NCBI RefSeq assembly: GCF_016469035.1
Contig: NZ_JAEHJZ010000052.1
Span: 1-60,016, forward strand
Length of the DNA: 60,016 nt
From: Gelidibacter salicanalis
GTDB lineage: Bacteria; Bacteroidota; Bacteroidia; Flavobacteriales; Flavobacteriaceae
Direction: 5' to 3'
Shown: positions 18,562-26,520 of the stretch, piece after piece
How the letters are laid out: the number at the start of each line of letters is the position of its first letter
Numbering within the stretch: position 1 is the stretch's first letter
The notes under the pieces: model-generated
Databases searched by the model: none
What the model saw: only the letters and a program-made list of their open reading frames with translations
What the model was told of the DNA's origin: nothing
Position numbers and translations under genes: made by a program

Positions 18562-19719
18562 ATGGAAATAGCGCACTTACAACACCCTTATAATTACTAT
18601 CAGGAGTCCTTACTTTTTGGTCGGTATATCAACGCAGACCACTTGCAGCCTTTACTTAAAAAGCACAGTGGAAATTTTGAGATTGCGGTCATTGGCAAGT
18701 CGGTGTTATTGGAGGATATTCATTTTATTAAAATTGGCACTGGTACAATAAAAGTCTTAATGTGGTCTCAGATGCACGGCAATGAAAGCACAACTACCAA
18801 AGCACTGTTTGACTTGTTGAATGTGTTTTCTGATCATGAAACACTCAGTGTTCAGGATCTTTTGAGTAAGGTTACTCTGGGTATTATTCCTATGTTGAAT
18901 CCGGATGGTTCGAGGGGCTATACACGGGTAAATGCTAACCAAGTAGACTTAAATAGGGATGCCCAAATGCTTACACAGCCAGAAAGTAAGGTGCTGAGAA
19001 CATGTTTTGATAGTTTTAAACCTCATTACTGTTTTAACCTTCACGGTCAGCGCACAATTTTTAGTGCGGGTGCAACTGATAAATCTGCCACTGTATCTTT
19101 TCTGTCGCCCGCACAGGATGCCGATTGTACGGTGACCATCACTCGAAAAAAAGCAATGGATGTTATTGTTAAGATGGACCAGGTGCTTCAGGAGTACATT
19201 CCGGGACAGGTGGGGACCTATGATGATGCTTTTAACCTAAATTGCGTTGGCGACACTTTTCAGACCTTAAATGTGCCTACGATTTTGTTTGAAGCGGGTC
19301 ATTATCTTCAGGATTATGACAGAGAGGTTGTAAGAGGCTTCATATTTCTATCGATATGGACGGCTTTGGTCGAAATAGCTTTTGAAGATGTCGCGGGGGT
19401 TAGGGAAGAGGAATATTTTGCAATTCCAAAAAACGATAAACTGTTTTATGACATCATTATCAGGAATGCGAAATTAAAAATTGGGGATGTTCATCAAATT
19501 ATAGACATAGCTGTTCAGTATGTTGAGCGATTAGAGCAAAATGAGGTTATTTTTATCCCTAAAATTGAAAAAATCGCAGACTTAAGAAATTTTTATGGAC
19601 ATAAGGAGATTCAGGCTAATGGACATCTAGTGATTTCAGAAAGTCAGGAGGCGCTAAAAGAGGGTTTCGAAATCGATTTCGTATTTATAAATGACATAAA
19701 ATACCTGCTTAATGTGTAA
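18562..19719 (+). CDS. M14-family zinc carboxypeptidase-like protein
   Basis: This is a metallo-carboxypeptidase fold protein of 385 residues from the ATG at 18562. A TTG two codons earlier is the only other option. Zinc ligands expected for M14 are His72 and Glu75 in SQMHGNEST and His161 in NLHGQ. The substrate-binding NPDGSRGYTRVNANQVDLNRD (about 113-133) and a candidate catalytic Glu in FEAGHY near 247 are also present. There is no signal peptide, so it acts in the cytosol, perhaps trimming peptides or deacylating amino-acid conjugates. It is divergent from the XRE gene and probably controlled by it. An Lrp-type regulator follows 74 bases downstream. Confidence 0.85.
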   Translation: MEIAHLQHPYNYYQESLLFGRYINADHLQPLLKKHSGNFEIAVIGKSVLLEDIHFIKIGTGTIKVLMWSQMHGNESTTTKALFDLLNVFSDHETLSVQDLLSKVTLGIIPMLNPDGSRGYTRVNANQVDLNRDAQMLTQPESKVLRTCFDSFKPHYCFNLHGQRTIFSAGATDKSATVSFLSPAQDADCTVTITRKKAMDVIVKMDQVLQEYIPGQVGTYDDAFNLNCVGDTFQTLNVPTILFEAGHYLQDYDREVVRGFIFLSIWTALVEIAFEDVAGVREEEYFAIPKNDKLFYDIIIRNAKLKIGDVHQIIDIAVQYVERLEQNEVIFIPKIEKIADLRNFYGHKEIQANGHLVISESQEALKEGFEIDFVFINDIKYLLNV

Positions 19720-19760
19720 AATAAGTAGCATTCTATATATTATCTTCAGTAAATTTCCAT

Positions 19761-19768
19761 TATTTTTG
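19761..19768 (+). promoter_or_regulatory. Candidate -7 box for the Lrp/AsnC gene
   Basis: TATTTTTG matches TAnnTTTG 26 bases before the ATG at 19794. No clear upstream TTG element is visible. Confidence 0.45.
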
Positions 19769-19793
19769 TAAAAAATTTAATAATACACTAAAA

Positions 19794-20273
19794 ATGGGAA
19801 AGTTCAAATTAGATGAAATAGATCATCAAATTTTAGACATGTTAATTGATAATACGCGAATTCCGTTTACGGATATTGCTAAAAAATTAGTAATTTCTGC
19901 AGGGACAGTTCACGTAAGGGTCAAAAAAATGGAAGAAGCAGGGATTATTCAAGGGTCCTCACTTACTCTAGATTACAAAAAATTAGGCTATTCGTTTATT
20001 GCCTACGTGGGCGTTTTTCTAAACAACACCTCTCAAACCAAATTTGTTTTAGAGCGTATCAATGAGATCCCGTTTGTTACAGTAGCGCATATTACTACTG
20101 GTAAATTTAATATTTTTTGCAAAGTGAGGGCTAAAAACACCTCTCACGCCAAAGATATTATCTTTATGCTGGATGATATTGAAGGTATTTACAGAACTGA
20201 GACCATGATTTCATTGGAAGAAAGTATTAACGACAAAAAGCGTCTCATGCATTCTATTTTTAACGAACTATAA
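19794..20273 (+). CDS. Lrp/AsnC family transcriptional regulator
   Basis: This 159-residue regulator has an N-terminal winged helix-turn-helix (about residues 6-55, with IDHQILDMLIDNTR and ISAGTVHVRVKKMEE) and a C-terminal RAM/AsnC ligand-binding domain (about 68-145). Such proteins form octamers and respond to amino acids. It follows the M14 peptidase gene by 74 bases but has its own -7 box and a strong terminator, so it is probably transcribed alone. Its position between a peptidase and, further on, proline dehydrogenase and aroB fits amino-acid control, but that is only suggestive. Confidence 0.92.
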   Translation: MGKFKLDEIDHQILDMLIDNTRIPFTDIAKKLVISAGTVHVRVKKMEEAGIIQGSSLTLDYKKLGYSFIAYVGVFLNNTSQTKFVLERINEIPFVTVAHITTGKFNIFCKVRAKNTSHAKDIIFMLDDIEGIYRTETMISLEESINDKKRLMHSIFNEL

Positions 20274-20295
20274 TCGTTTTAATAATTATAAGTCT

Positions 20296-20332
20296 ATACC
20301 CTTTGTTGAGAAATCAATAAAGGGTATTTTTA
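20296..20332 (+). terminator. Intrinsic terminator after the Lrp/AsnC gene
   Basis: ATACCCTTT and AAAGGGTAT form a 9-bp stem that continues through a G-U pair and TTGA/TCAA to a GAAA tetraloop, giving 14 pairs, followed by TTTTTAT. It starts 22 bases after the stop at 20273. Confidence 0.9.
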
Positions 20333-20355
20333 TAGATGGAATATAAATTGTAACT

Positions 20356-20871
20356 ATGACTATAAATGACTTGAAACCCGATGAATATCATCCGTATTAC
20401 CAGCCTTATGTCAGCAAGGTGGGGCAGGGAAATGTATTGGATATTCTGAAAAACAATAGCGAACTCGTGTCGTCTTTTTTAAATACTATTGACCAAGGCA
20501 AACTGGGTTTTCGATATGCTGAGGGAAAATGGACTATCAAGGAGATTGTGCTGCACTTAATTGACACAGAGCGTATATTTGCTTATCGTGCTTTATGCAT
20601 CGCCAGAAAGGATAAAACCGACCTGCCTGGATTTGATCAGGATGCCTATGTGGTAAACAGTCAAGCTGACACACGGAGTATCAAAAGCTTATTGTGGGAA
20701 TACAGTACTGTAAGATCGGCTACAGTCTCTTTATTTGAGAGCTTTGATAATCAGGCTTGGATGCATAGCGGTGTTTCAAGCGAGAATAGGCTTTCTGTCA
20801 GAGCTATTGCCTTTATTATTGTTGGTCATGAAAACCATCATCTTGAAATAATAAAAGCGCGCTATCTATGA
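20356..20871 (+). CDS. DinB-like (DinB_2 superfamily) protein
   Basis: This 171-residue four-helix-bundle protein belongs to the DinB/YfiT superfamily, often metal-dependent transferases that use small thiols. Candidate metal ligands are His67 in VLHLIDTE and two histidines in the C-terminal GHENHHLEII, matching the three-His pattern of the family. FAYRALCIARKD near residue 75 is also typical. It is a single-gene unit on the plus strand whose stop overlaps the convergent aroB stop by 6 bases. The substrate is unknown. Confidence 0.85.
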   Translation: MTINDLKPDEYHPYYQPYVSKVGQGNVLDILKNNSELVSSFLNTIDQGKLGFRYAEGKWTIKEIVLHLIDTERIFAYRALCIARKDKTDLPGFDQDAYVVNSQADTRSIKSLLWEYSTVRSATVSLFESFDNQAWMHSGVSSENRLSVRAIAFIIVGHENHHLEIIKARYL

Positions 20872-21933
20872 TCTATAATACTCAAAAGCTTTAATTATCA
20901 ATCCGTTTTCTACCAAGCAATCAATTTTAGGTTTTCCAATCTCTTCTAAGAGCACAAAGTTGATGTTGCCATGTTCATTCTTTTTATCAAACTTCAAAAG
21001 ATCGATAATGGCATCATGATCCGAATTGTCAATTCTTACTTTTTTGAAAATTTTCAGGAAGGCCTCCTTTATGATTTCTAAGTCAGTTTTAGGGAAACCT
21101 AACAATTCAGCTGAGATGTATGCTTCCATGATCATGCCTATGGCAATGGCTTCTCCATGGAGTAATTCCTCTTTATCTGTTTGAAGTAAAAAATAAGACT
21201 CGATGGCATGACCTAAAGTGTGTCCGAAATTGAGCGTTTTACGCATTCCATGTTCATAAGGGTCTTCGGTGACGATGGTGTTTTTTATTTCAACAGATTG
21301 ATGAATTAACTGGTCTAAATCCTCTAAGGTTGAGTTGTCTAAGTCTAAGAGGTTATTCCAATAAGCTGCATCGTAGATAAGTCCGTGTTTTAGCATTTCT
21401 GCCAGTCCACTTTTTAAATGATTTTGTGGTAGCGTGTCTAAATAGCTTGTGTCTACCAATACCATGTCGCCGGAAGAAATCACGCCAACCTGATTTTTAA
21501 GAGCGCCCAGATCAACACCGGTTTTGCCGCCAACAGAGGCATCTACCATTGCTAAAAGTGAAGTAGGCACATTAATATACTTTAAGCCGCGCTTGAAAGT
21601 GCAGGCTACAAAGCCGCCAAGATCAGTTACAACGCCTCCGCCAACGTTAATGATAAGCGCTTTTCTGTCGGCACCTAACTCTGACAAGGCATTCCATACG
21701 CCAACACAAGTGTCAATATTCTTATGGACTTCTCCTGCTTCAACTTCAATAATTTCACAGTCCAAATTAGTTTCTAATTTAGACATGAAATTTGGCAAAC
21801 AATGGGTGTGCGTATTGTTATCTACAATGATAAAAATTTTAGATAAATGATTGTCTTTCAGGTAGTTGTTAAGCTTTTCGTATCCTGTAGTATTGAAGTG
21901 AACAGTGTATGTATCGTTGGTAATTGAGGTCAT
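20866..21933 (-). CDS. aroB: 3-dehydroquinate synthase
   Basis: It converts DAHP to 3-dehydroquinate, the second shikimate step, using NAD and a divalent metal. It has 355 residues, as usual. Family features are GGVVTDLGGFVACTFKRG (about 98-115), DASVGGKTGVD (about 131-141), and the metal ligands Glu in LAEMLKHG (near 180), His in NFGHTLGHAIES (near 245) and His in LHGEAIAIGM (near 265). It is transcribed alone on the minus strand, divergent from proline dehydrogenase. Confidence 0.95.
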   Translation of the reverse strand: MTSITNDTYTVHFNTTGYEKLNNYLKDNHLSKIFIIVDNNTHTHCLPNFMSKLETNLDCEIIEVEAGEVHKNIDTCVGVWNALSELGADRKALIINVGGGVVTDLGGFVACTFKRGLKYINVPTSLLAMVDASVGGKTGVDLGALKNQVGVISSGDMVLVDTSYLDTLPQNHLKSGLAEMLKHGLIYDAAYWNNLLDLDNSTLEDLDQLIHQSVEIKNTIVTEDPYEHGMRKTLNFGHTLGHAIESYFLLQTDKEELLHGEAIAIGMIMEAYISAELLGFPKTDLEIIKEAFLKIFKKVRIDNSDHDAIIDLLKFDKKNEHGNINFVLLEEIGKPKIDCLVENGLIIKAFEYYRS

Positions 21934-22001
21934 TGTAGATATGGCTTTTAATTAAGGATGAAAATAAGCAGTTTTTAATTAATTAATCAAGAATGAATAA
22001 T

Positions 22002-22009
22002 TAAATTTG
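22002..22009 (+). promoter_or_regulatory. Candidate -7 box for the proline dehydrogenase gene
   Basis: TAAATTTG matches the TAnnTTTG consensus 17 bases before the ATG at 22026, implying a very short leader. No clear TTG element is visible at the usual distance. Confidence 0.45.
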
Positions 22010-22025
22010 TGTTTATTTTTCCACA

Positions 22026-23198
22026 ATGGCTATACCTAAAATTTTTGAAAATACAGAAGTCGCTTTTAGTCTTAAAAGTGATTCTGAGCTCGAACGAGCG
22101 TACTTTTTATTTAAGATGATATCTTATGAGCCTTTGGTTAAGATAGGCACAGCCGCTACCAATTTTGCTTTAAAGACCAATTTACCGGTAGAGGGCTTAA
22201 TTCGCTCAACTGTGTTTGACCATTTTTGCGGTGGCGTCAACGAAGAAGATTGTTTGCCCGTTATTGATGGTATGTACGCAAAGAATGTGAGCTCTGTTTT
22301 AGACTTTTCTGTTGAAGGCAAAGAAATTGAGTCCCATTTTGACGCAGCAATGCAAAAAACACTCAAAATCATCAATTTTGCCGATGAGAAGAAGTCCATG
22401 CCAATTGCTGTGTTTAAGCCCACTGGATTTGGTCGTTTTCATCTCTACCAGAAAAGAGGAGAAGGAACGGCATTTACGCCTGAAGAGCAAGAAGAATGGA
22501 ATAGGGTGGTAGCTCGTTTTGATACGGTTTGTAAATTAGCTAAAGAAAAGGATGTAGAAATATTAATTGACGCTGAAGAAAGCTGGATGCAAGATGCTGC
22601 AGACGAGTTGTGTGAAGCCATGATGCGCAAGTATAATACCGGAATACCAATAGTTTACAACACTTTACAGCTTTACAGATGGGACCGATTGGATTATCTG
22701 AAACAACTTCAGGCACGTGGTAAAAAGGAAGGATTTACAGTTGGTATTAAAATTGTTCGAGGTGCTTATATGGAGAAAGAGCGTGAAAGAGCTCAAGAGA
22801 AGGGATATGAGTCCCCAATTTGTGCCACGAAAGAGGCCACAGATTTAAATTTTGATGAAACTTTGGACTATATTCTCAAAAATTTGGACACCATTTCTTT
22901 ATTTATAGGTACCCATAATGAAAGAAGCAGTTATTTGGCCATGGCGAGGATGGAAGATCTTAAAATTCAAAAAAGCGATAATCGTGTGTGGTTCGGTCAG
23001 CTCTATGGGATGAGTGATCACATTAGTTTTAATTTGGCTGCCCATGGATACAATGTAGCCAAATATGTACCTTTTGGTCCCGTAAAAGAGGTGATGCCGT
23101 ATTTAATACGTCGCGCTGAAGAAAACACTTCGGTAGCAGGACAAACCAGTAGAGAGCTCATGTTGCTTAAAACAGAGAAACAAAGAAGAAAGTTATAA
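22026..23198 (+). CDS. Proline dehydrogenase
   Basis: This FAD-dependent enzyme of 390 residues oxidises proline to pyrroline-5-carboxylate and passes electrons to the quinone pool at the inner membrane. It has the beta/alpha barrel of the PRODH family: ILIDAEESWMQ (about 180-190), KIVRGAYMEKERERA (about 243-257), FIGTHNERS and the C-terminal GQLYGMSD with YVPFGPVKEVMPYLIRRAEEN, which binds FAD and proline. It is a stand-alone enzyme without the P5C dehydrogenase domain of PutA, and no P5C dehydrogenase lies in this window. A strong terminator follows 4 bases after the stop. Confidence 0.93.
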   Translation: MAIPKIFENTEVAFSLKSDSELERAYFLFKMISYEPLVKIGTAATNFALKTNLPVEGLIRSTVFDHFCGGVNEEDCLPVIDGMYAKNVSSVLDFSVEGKEIESHFDAAMQKTLKIINFADEKKSMPIAVFKPTGFGRFHLYQKRGEGTAFTPEEQEEWNRVVARFDTVCKLAKEKDVEILIDAEESWMQDAADELCEAMMRKYNTGIPIVYNTLQLYRWDRLDYLKQLQARGKKEGFTVGIKIVRGAYMEKERERAQEKGYESPICATKEATDLNFDETLDYILKNLDTISLFIGTHNERSSYLAMARMEDLKIQKSDNRVWFGQLYGMSDHISFNLAAHGYNVAKYVPFGPVKEVMPYLIRRAEENTSVAGQTSRELMLLKTEKQRRKL

Positions 23199-23201
23199 AA
23201 C

Positions 23202-23239
23202 AAAAAAGCCGTTTCAAAACTAGTTGAAACGGCTTTTTT
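23202..23239. terminator. Bidirectional intrinsic terminator
   Basis: The stem GCCGTTTCAA/TTGAAACGGC is flanked by A6 on the left and T6 on the right. It ends the proline dehydrogenase transcript and, on the other strand, lies 87 bases beyond the wzc-like stop, so it can also end the polysaccharide operon. Confidence 0.93.
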
Positions 23240-23325
23240 ATAGTATTGTCCCAAACTCTGAGGGTGATCTCCAACTACCTAAACCTCAGAAAAGTTCAGG
23301 AAGTATTGCGACCATTTTTTTTATA

Positions 23326-25689
23326 TTAGGTAAATTGATACCATTTTTTATTATTCTCAGGATTATTTCCGTAGCCATAGCCATAACCATAGCCTTTTTT
23401 TTCAAAATTAGTACCGTTTAATAATACATGCATTTTTGGTAATCTTTTTTCGGCATATAATGGCGTTGCCACCGCTGCCAGATGCCTTTTGTCCACGTTG
23501 GCAGCGCTCACCACATAAATAAACAAATCTGCAAATTTTGATACAAGCAAGGTATCACTTACTAATCCCACCGCAGACGCGTCTACAATAATATAATCGT
23601 ATTTATTCTCAAAATAATCAAACAATTCCTTTACTCTTGGGCTCATCAATAGTTCAGATGGATTGGGAGGTATAGTGCCTGAAGCAATAACATCCAAAAA
23701 CTCATTGTTTTTAAGCTTGGTTACAATATCATCAGGTTTTAAATTCTTGTCCACTAAAAAATCTGAGAGACCAACTTGAGTAGATGGTTTCTCTTTAAGA
23801 TATTGCATAATTTTAGGCACTCGGACATCCATTTCAACCAACAGTACTGATTTTTCTGAAAAGGAAATTGAAGAGGCTAAGTTTGTACTGGTGTGTGATT
23901 TTCCTTCTTTAGCTCGGGTAGAAGTTATAAATATTTTTTTGGCACTGTTGTCATGGTCTCTCAGTATAAAATCTATATTCGATCGAATAATTCTAAAAGC
24001 TTCGGCTTTTGGAGAATAATCAACTTTATTGATCAGTTTTGTGTTCTTATTAGTCATTGGAACATCCCCAATATATGGGATGTCAAGAACTTGCATTAAA
24101 TCATCTTTATCATAAATTTTTGTATCGAGCAAGTCAATGGCGTAAATTAAACCAACTGGAAGCATCAACCCTAACACTATAGCTGCTAAATAGATAATCA
24201 TTTTATTGGGAGAAACCGGTTTGTGTGTGGAATAGGCGGTATCAATCACTTTTGCATTCGGAGAGAACATGCCAAGACTAATTGCTGATTCTTCACGCTT
24301 CTCCAATAGGTATAAATATAAGGACTCCTTAATGCTTTGTTGACGTTCAATATCTCTAAGTTGTCTCTGTTTTGTAGGCGCAGTATAGAGTTGACCTCTA
24401 ATTCTTGAGTCTTCTCTAGTAAGGTTGCTCAGGGTGATTTGACTTGTTTTTTTCATGTTTTCCAACGAATTCTCCAAATTGGCTTTCAAGGAATTGATTT
24501 CATTGTTCAAGTTGACCACTACTGGGTTTATATTACTCGAATTTTTTAATATTCGATCACGCTGAGCGACCAATTCGTTATAGCTTTTTGTAACTTGGTT
24601 TATGTTTGGATCAGTAATACCAAGGTTAGATGGCAAATAATCGGAACTTTTATTTCCCCCATTTATCTCCTCTTGTAAATAATCAATTAGTTGAATGGTG
24701 TTTGCAGTGCTATTAATTTGAATTTCATTCTGTTTTTCACTTTCCAAATAAATATTGGCCTGAGATCCCAACGCGGTCAAATTATTTCTTTTTTGAATCT
24801 GTTCTGCAGAAAAATCTACTTCTTCTAATTCTTTAAAAACCAGTTCTAAACGATTGTTTATAAAATCAGAAGTCACCTTCACAACTTCTTCCTTATCCGT
24901 AATAACGTCATTATTGTATTCTCTGATGATTTCATTGAGAATATCTACGGCCTTTTCAGGTATATTGTCTTTAAGCTCTAATTTAACAACGCTAGACCCT
25001 TCTTCAGTAGAGGTCATTATACCAGTTTGATATTTATTTACAATGGAGTTTACTGGAGATATGGAGACCTTTAGGTTACTTCCAATTTTTGGGGCGTGTT
25101 TGTCGATATTGGGAATCATGACCATATCGCCAAATCCCGTTTTAATGCGATCTCCAAAAGAAAACAACTTTCCTTCAGAGTCATCACGATCAATAATGGA
25201 TTTGCCATCATCTTTAAACATTAAAAACTGGGATGGAGATTTTATCTTAATATAAAGCGTGGTGTCAACATCATGTATAATTGAATCGTTAGCAAAGAAA
25301 TTTAATTTTATTGAAGGATTTTCATAGCTCTCTTTCTCCTTAATTTTTCCTTGTTCATAATAGCGAACATTCAGTCCTAAGTTTTTGACAATATTAGCAA
25401 CAATGGTTCTTGATGTCATAACTGCTATTTCATCATTTATTTTATTGGTTCCATCAGAGAAAAGTCCGCCTTTCCCAATATCTGCCATATTTGGTAATTT
25501 TTGAGATTGTTTTTCGTCCTTGATTTTGATCGTTGCAGACGCTTTATACTCATAAGTTGTGTACCGAAGATAGCCATATGCCAATGCAAGAGCTGCAATT
25601 AAGAAGAAAGAAATAAACTTCCACCGTTTGAGGTAAATGTTTAACGTTTTTTTTATTTCGTTAGTAGATTTGGTCATTTTAGATTTCAT
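23326..25689 (-). CDS. Wzc-type polysaccharide co-polymerase / BY-family tyrosine kinase
   Basis: This inner-membrane protein of 787 residues sets chain length and helps export a Wzx/Wzy-made polysaccharide. In order it has a transmembrane helix (about 27-47), a Wzz-like periplasmic region with coiled coils (about 50-500), a second transmembrane helix (about 510-532) and a cytosolic BY-kinase domain. Walker A is near 590 (STRAKEGKSHTS), Walker A' near 617 (VLLVEMDVR) and Walker B near 700 (YIIVDAS). The tail has four Tyr-Gly repeats, GYGYGYGYG, the expected autophosphorylation cluster. It is the last gene of the operon, 24 bases after the wza-like gene. No dedicated phosphatase was seen nearby. 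Confidence 0.93.
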   Translation of the reverse strand: MKSKMTKSTNEIKKTLNIYLKRWKFISFFLIAALALAYGYLRYTTYEYKASATIKIKDEKQSQKLPNMADIGKGGLFSDGTNKINDEIAVMTSRTIVANIVKNLGLNVRYYEQGKIKEKESYENPSIKLNFFANDSIIHDVDTTLYIKIKSPSQFLMFKDDGKSIIDRDDSEGKLFSFGDRIKTGFGDMVMIPNIDKHAPKIGSNLKVSISPVNSIVNKYQTGIMTSTEEGSSVVKLELKDNIPEKAVDILNEIIREYNNDVITDKEEVVKVTSDFINNRLELVFKELEEVDFSAEQIQKRNNLTALGSQANIYLESEKQNEIQINSTANTIQLIDYLQEEINGGNKSSDYLPSNLGITDPNINQVTKSYNELVAQRDRILKNSSNINPVVVNLNNEINSLKANLENSLENMKKTSQITLSNLTREDSRIRGQLYTAPTKQRQLRDIERQQSIKESLYLYLLEKREESAISLGMFSPNAKVIDTAYSTHKPVSPNKMIIYLAAIVLGLMLPVGLIYAIDLLDTKIYDKDDLMQVLDIPYIGDVPMTNKNTKLINKVDYSPKAEAFRIIRSNIDFILRDHDNSAKKIFITSTRAKEGKSHTSTNLASSISFSEKSVLLVEMDVRVPKIMQYLKEKPSTQVGLSDFLVDKNLKPDDIVTKLKNNEFLDVIASGTIPPNPSELLMSPRVKELFDYFENKYDYIIVDASAVGLVSDTLLVSKFADLFIYVVSAANVDKRHLAAVATPLYAEKRLPKMHVLLNGTNFEKKGYGYGYGYGNNPENNKKWYQFT

Positions 25690-25713
25690 GAGACTTTATT
25701 GTTGATCTATATA

Positions 25714-26487
25714 TTATTTTATCAAGAACACTGCTAAAATTGTCGTTAAAGTACCAATTGCAGAAATTAAAACAGAGTTGTTCTGATTGTAGGTAGATGA
25801 GCGTATTCTGGAATTATTAGGTTCTACAACAATAACATCATTTTGTTGCAAGTAATAGAGTGGCGAACTTACAGAATTCACTGAGGTCAAGTCCATTTTT
25901 GCAAACCTCTTTTTACCATCCACCTCACGAATTAATAAAACATTTTTGCGCTGGCCAAAAATTGTTAAATCATTAGCTAGGCCTAAAGCTTCCAATAATG
26001 TTATACGTTCATCTTGTATGGTAAATGTCCCCGGATCTGCAACTTCTCCTATAACCGTAACGGTAAAATTAACCAATCTAACGTTTATGATAGGATCTTT
26101 TGCATAGGCGCTTATTTTTTCTTTAAGCATGTTGGTAAGTTCTATTCGTGTCATTCCTGCAATATGTAATGTGCCTAAAACAGGAAATTCTATATTGCCA
26201 TTAAAGTCAATCAAATAGGTCTGCATACGGGTAGATCCAGTTGCTCTAACAAGATCATCGCTTTCTGAAACAACTGATAAATTAAATGGTTTTGCAGCAA
26301 TTGGATCTGCAGCAGAGACATTAATTGTCAAAATATCGTCTGGTTTGTAAATCAGTTGTTCTGGTGTTGAGTCTATATAACCACCACTGAGAGGTTCATC
26401 TTGAAAATATACGAGGTCTTTACGGGATGCGCAGGATGAGGCAAAGGCTAATGCTAATATTGAGATGATAAAGATATGTGTTTTCAT
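25714..26487 (-). CDS. Wza-type polysaccharide export lipoprotein
   Basis: This outer-membrane export protein of 257 residues opens a channel for the surface polysaccharide together with the Wzc-type kinase. It has a lipoprotein signal with Cys19 (ASSC), a Poly_export domain (about 45-135; YKPDDILTINV and DFNGNIEFPVLG) and a SLBB-type domain (about 140-225; VIGEVADPGTF). The C-terminal hydrophobic helix (about 238-257) is a feature of many Bacteroidota homologues. It lies between the PglF-like gene (33 bases upstream) and the wzc-like gene. Confidence 0.92.
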   Translation of the reverse strand: MKTHIFIISILALAFASSCASRKDLVYFQDEPLSGGYIDSTPEQLIYKPDDILTINVSAADPIAAKPFNLSVVSESDDLVRATGSTRMQTYLIDFNGNIEFPVLGTLHIAGMTRIELTNMLKEKISAYAKDPIINVRLVNFTVTVIGEVADPGTFTIQDERITLLEALGLANDLTIFGQRKNVLLIREVDGKKRFAKMDLTSVNSVSSPLYYLQQNDVIVVEPNNSRIRSSTYNQNNSVLISAIGTLTTILAVFLIK

Positions 26488-26520
26488 TGATATCGTTTTT
26501 AGATTTGGTTTAACTATAGG

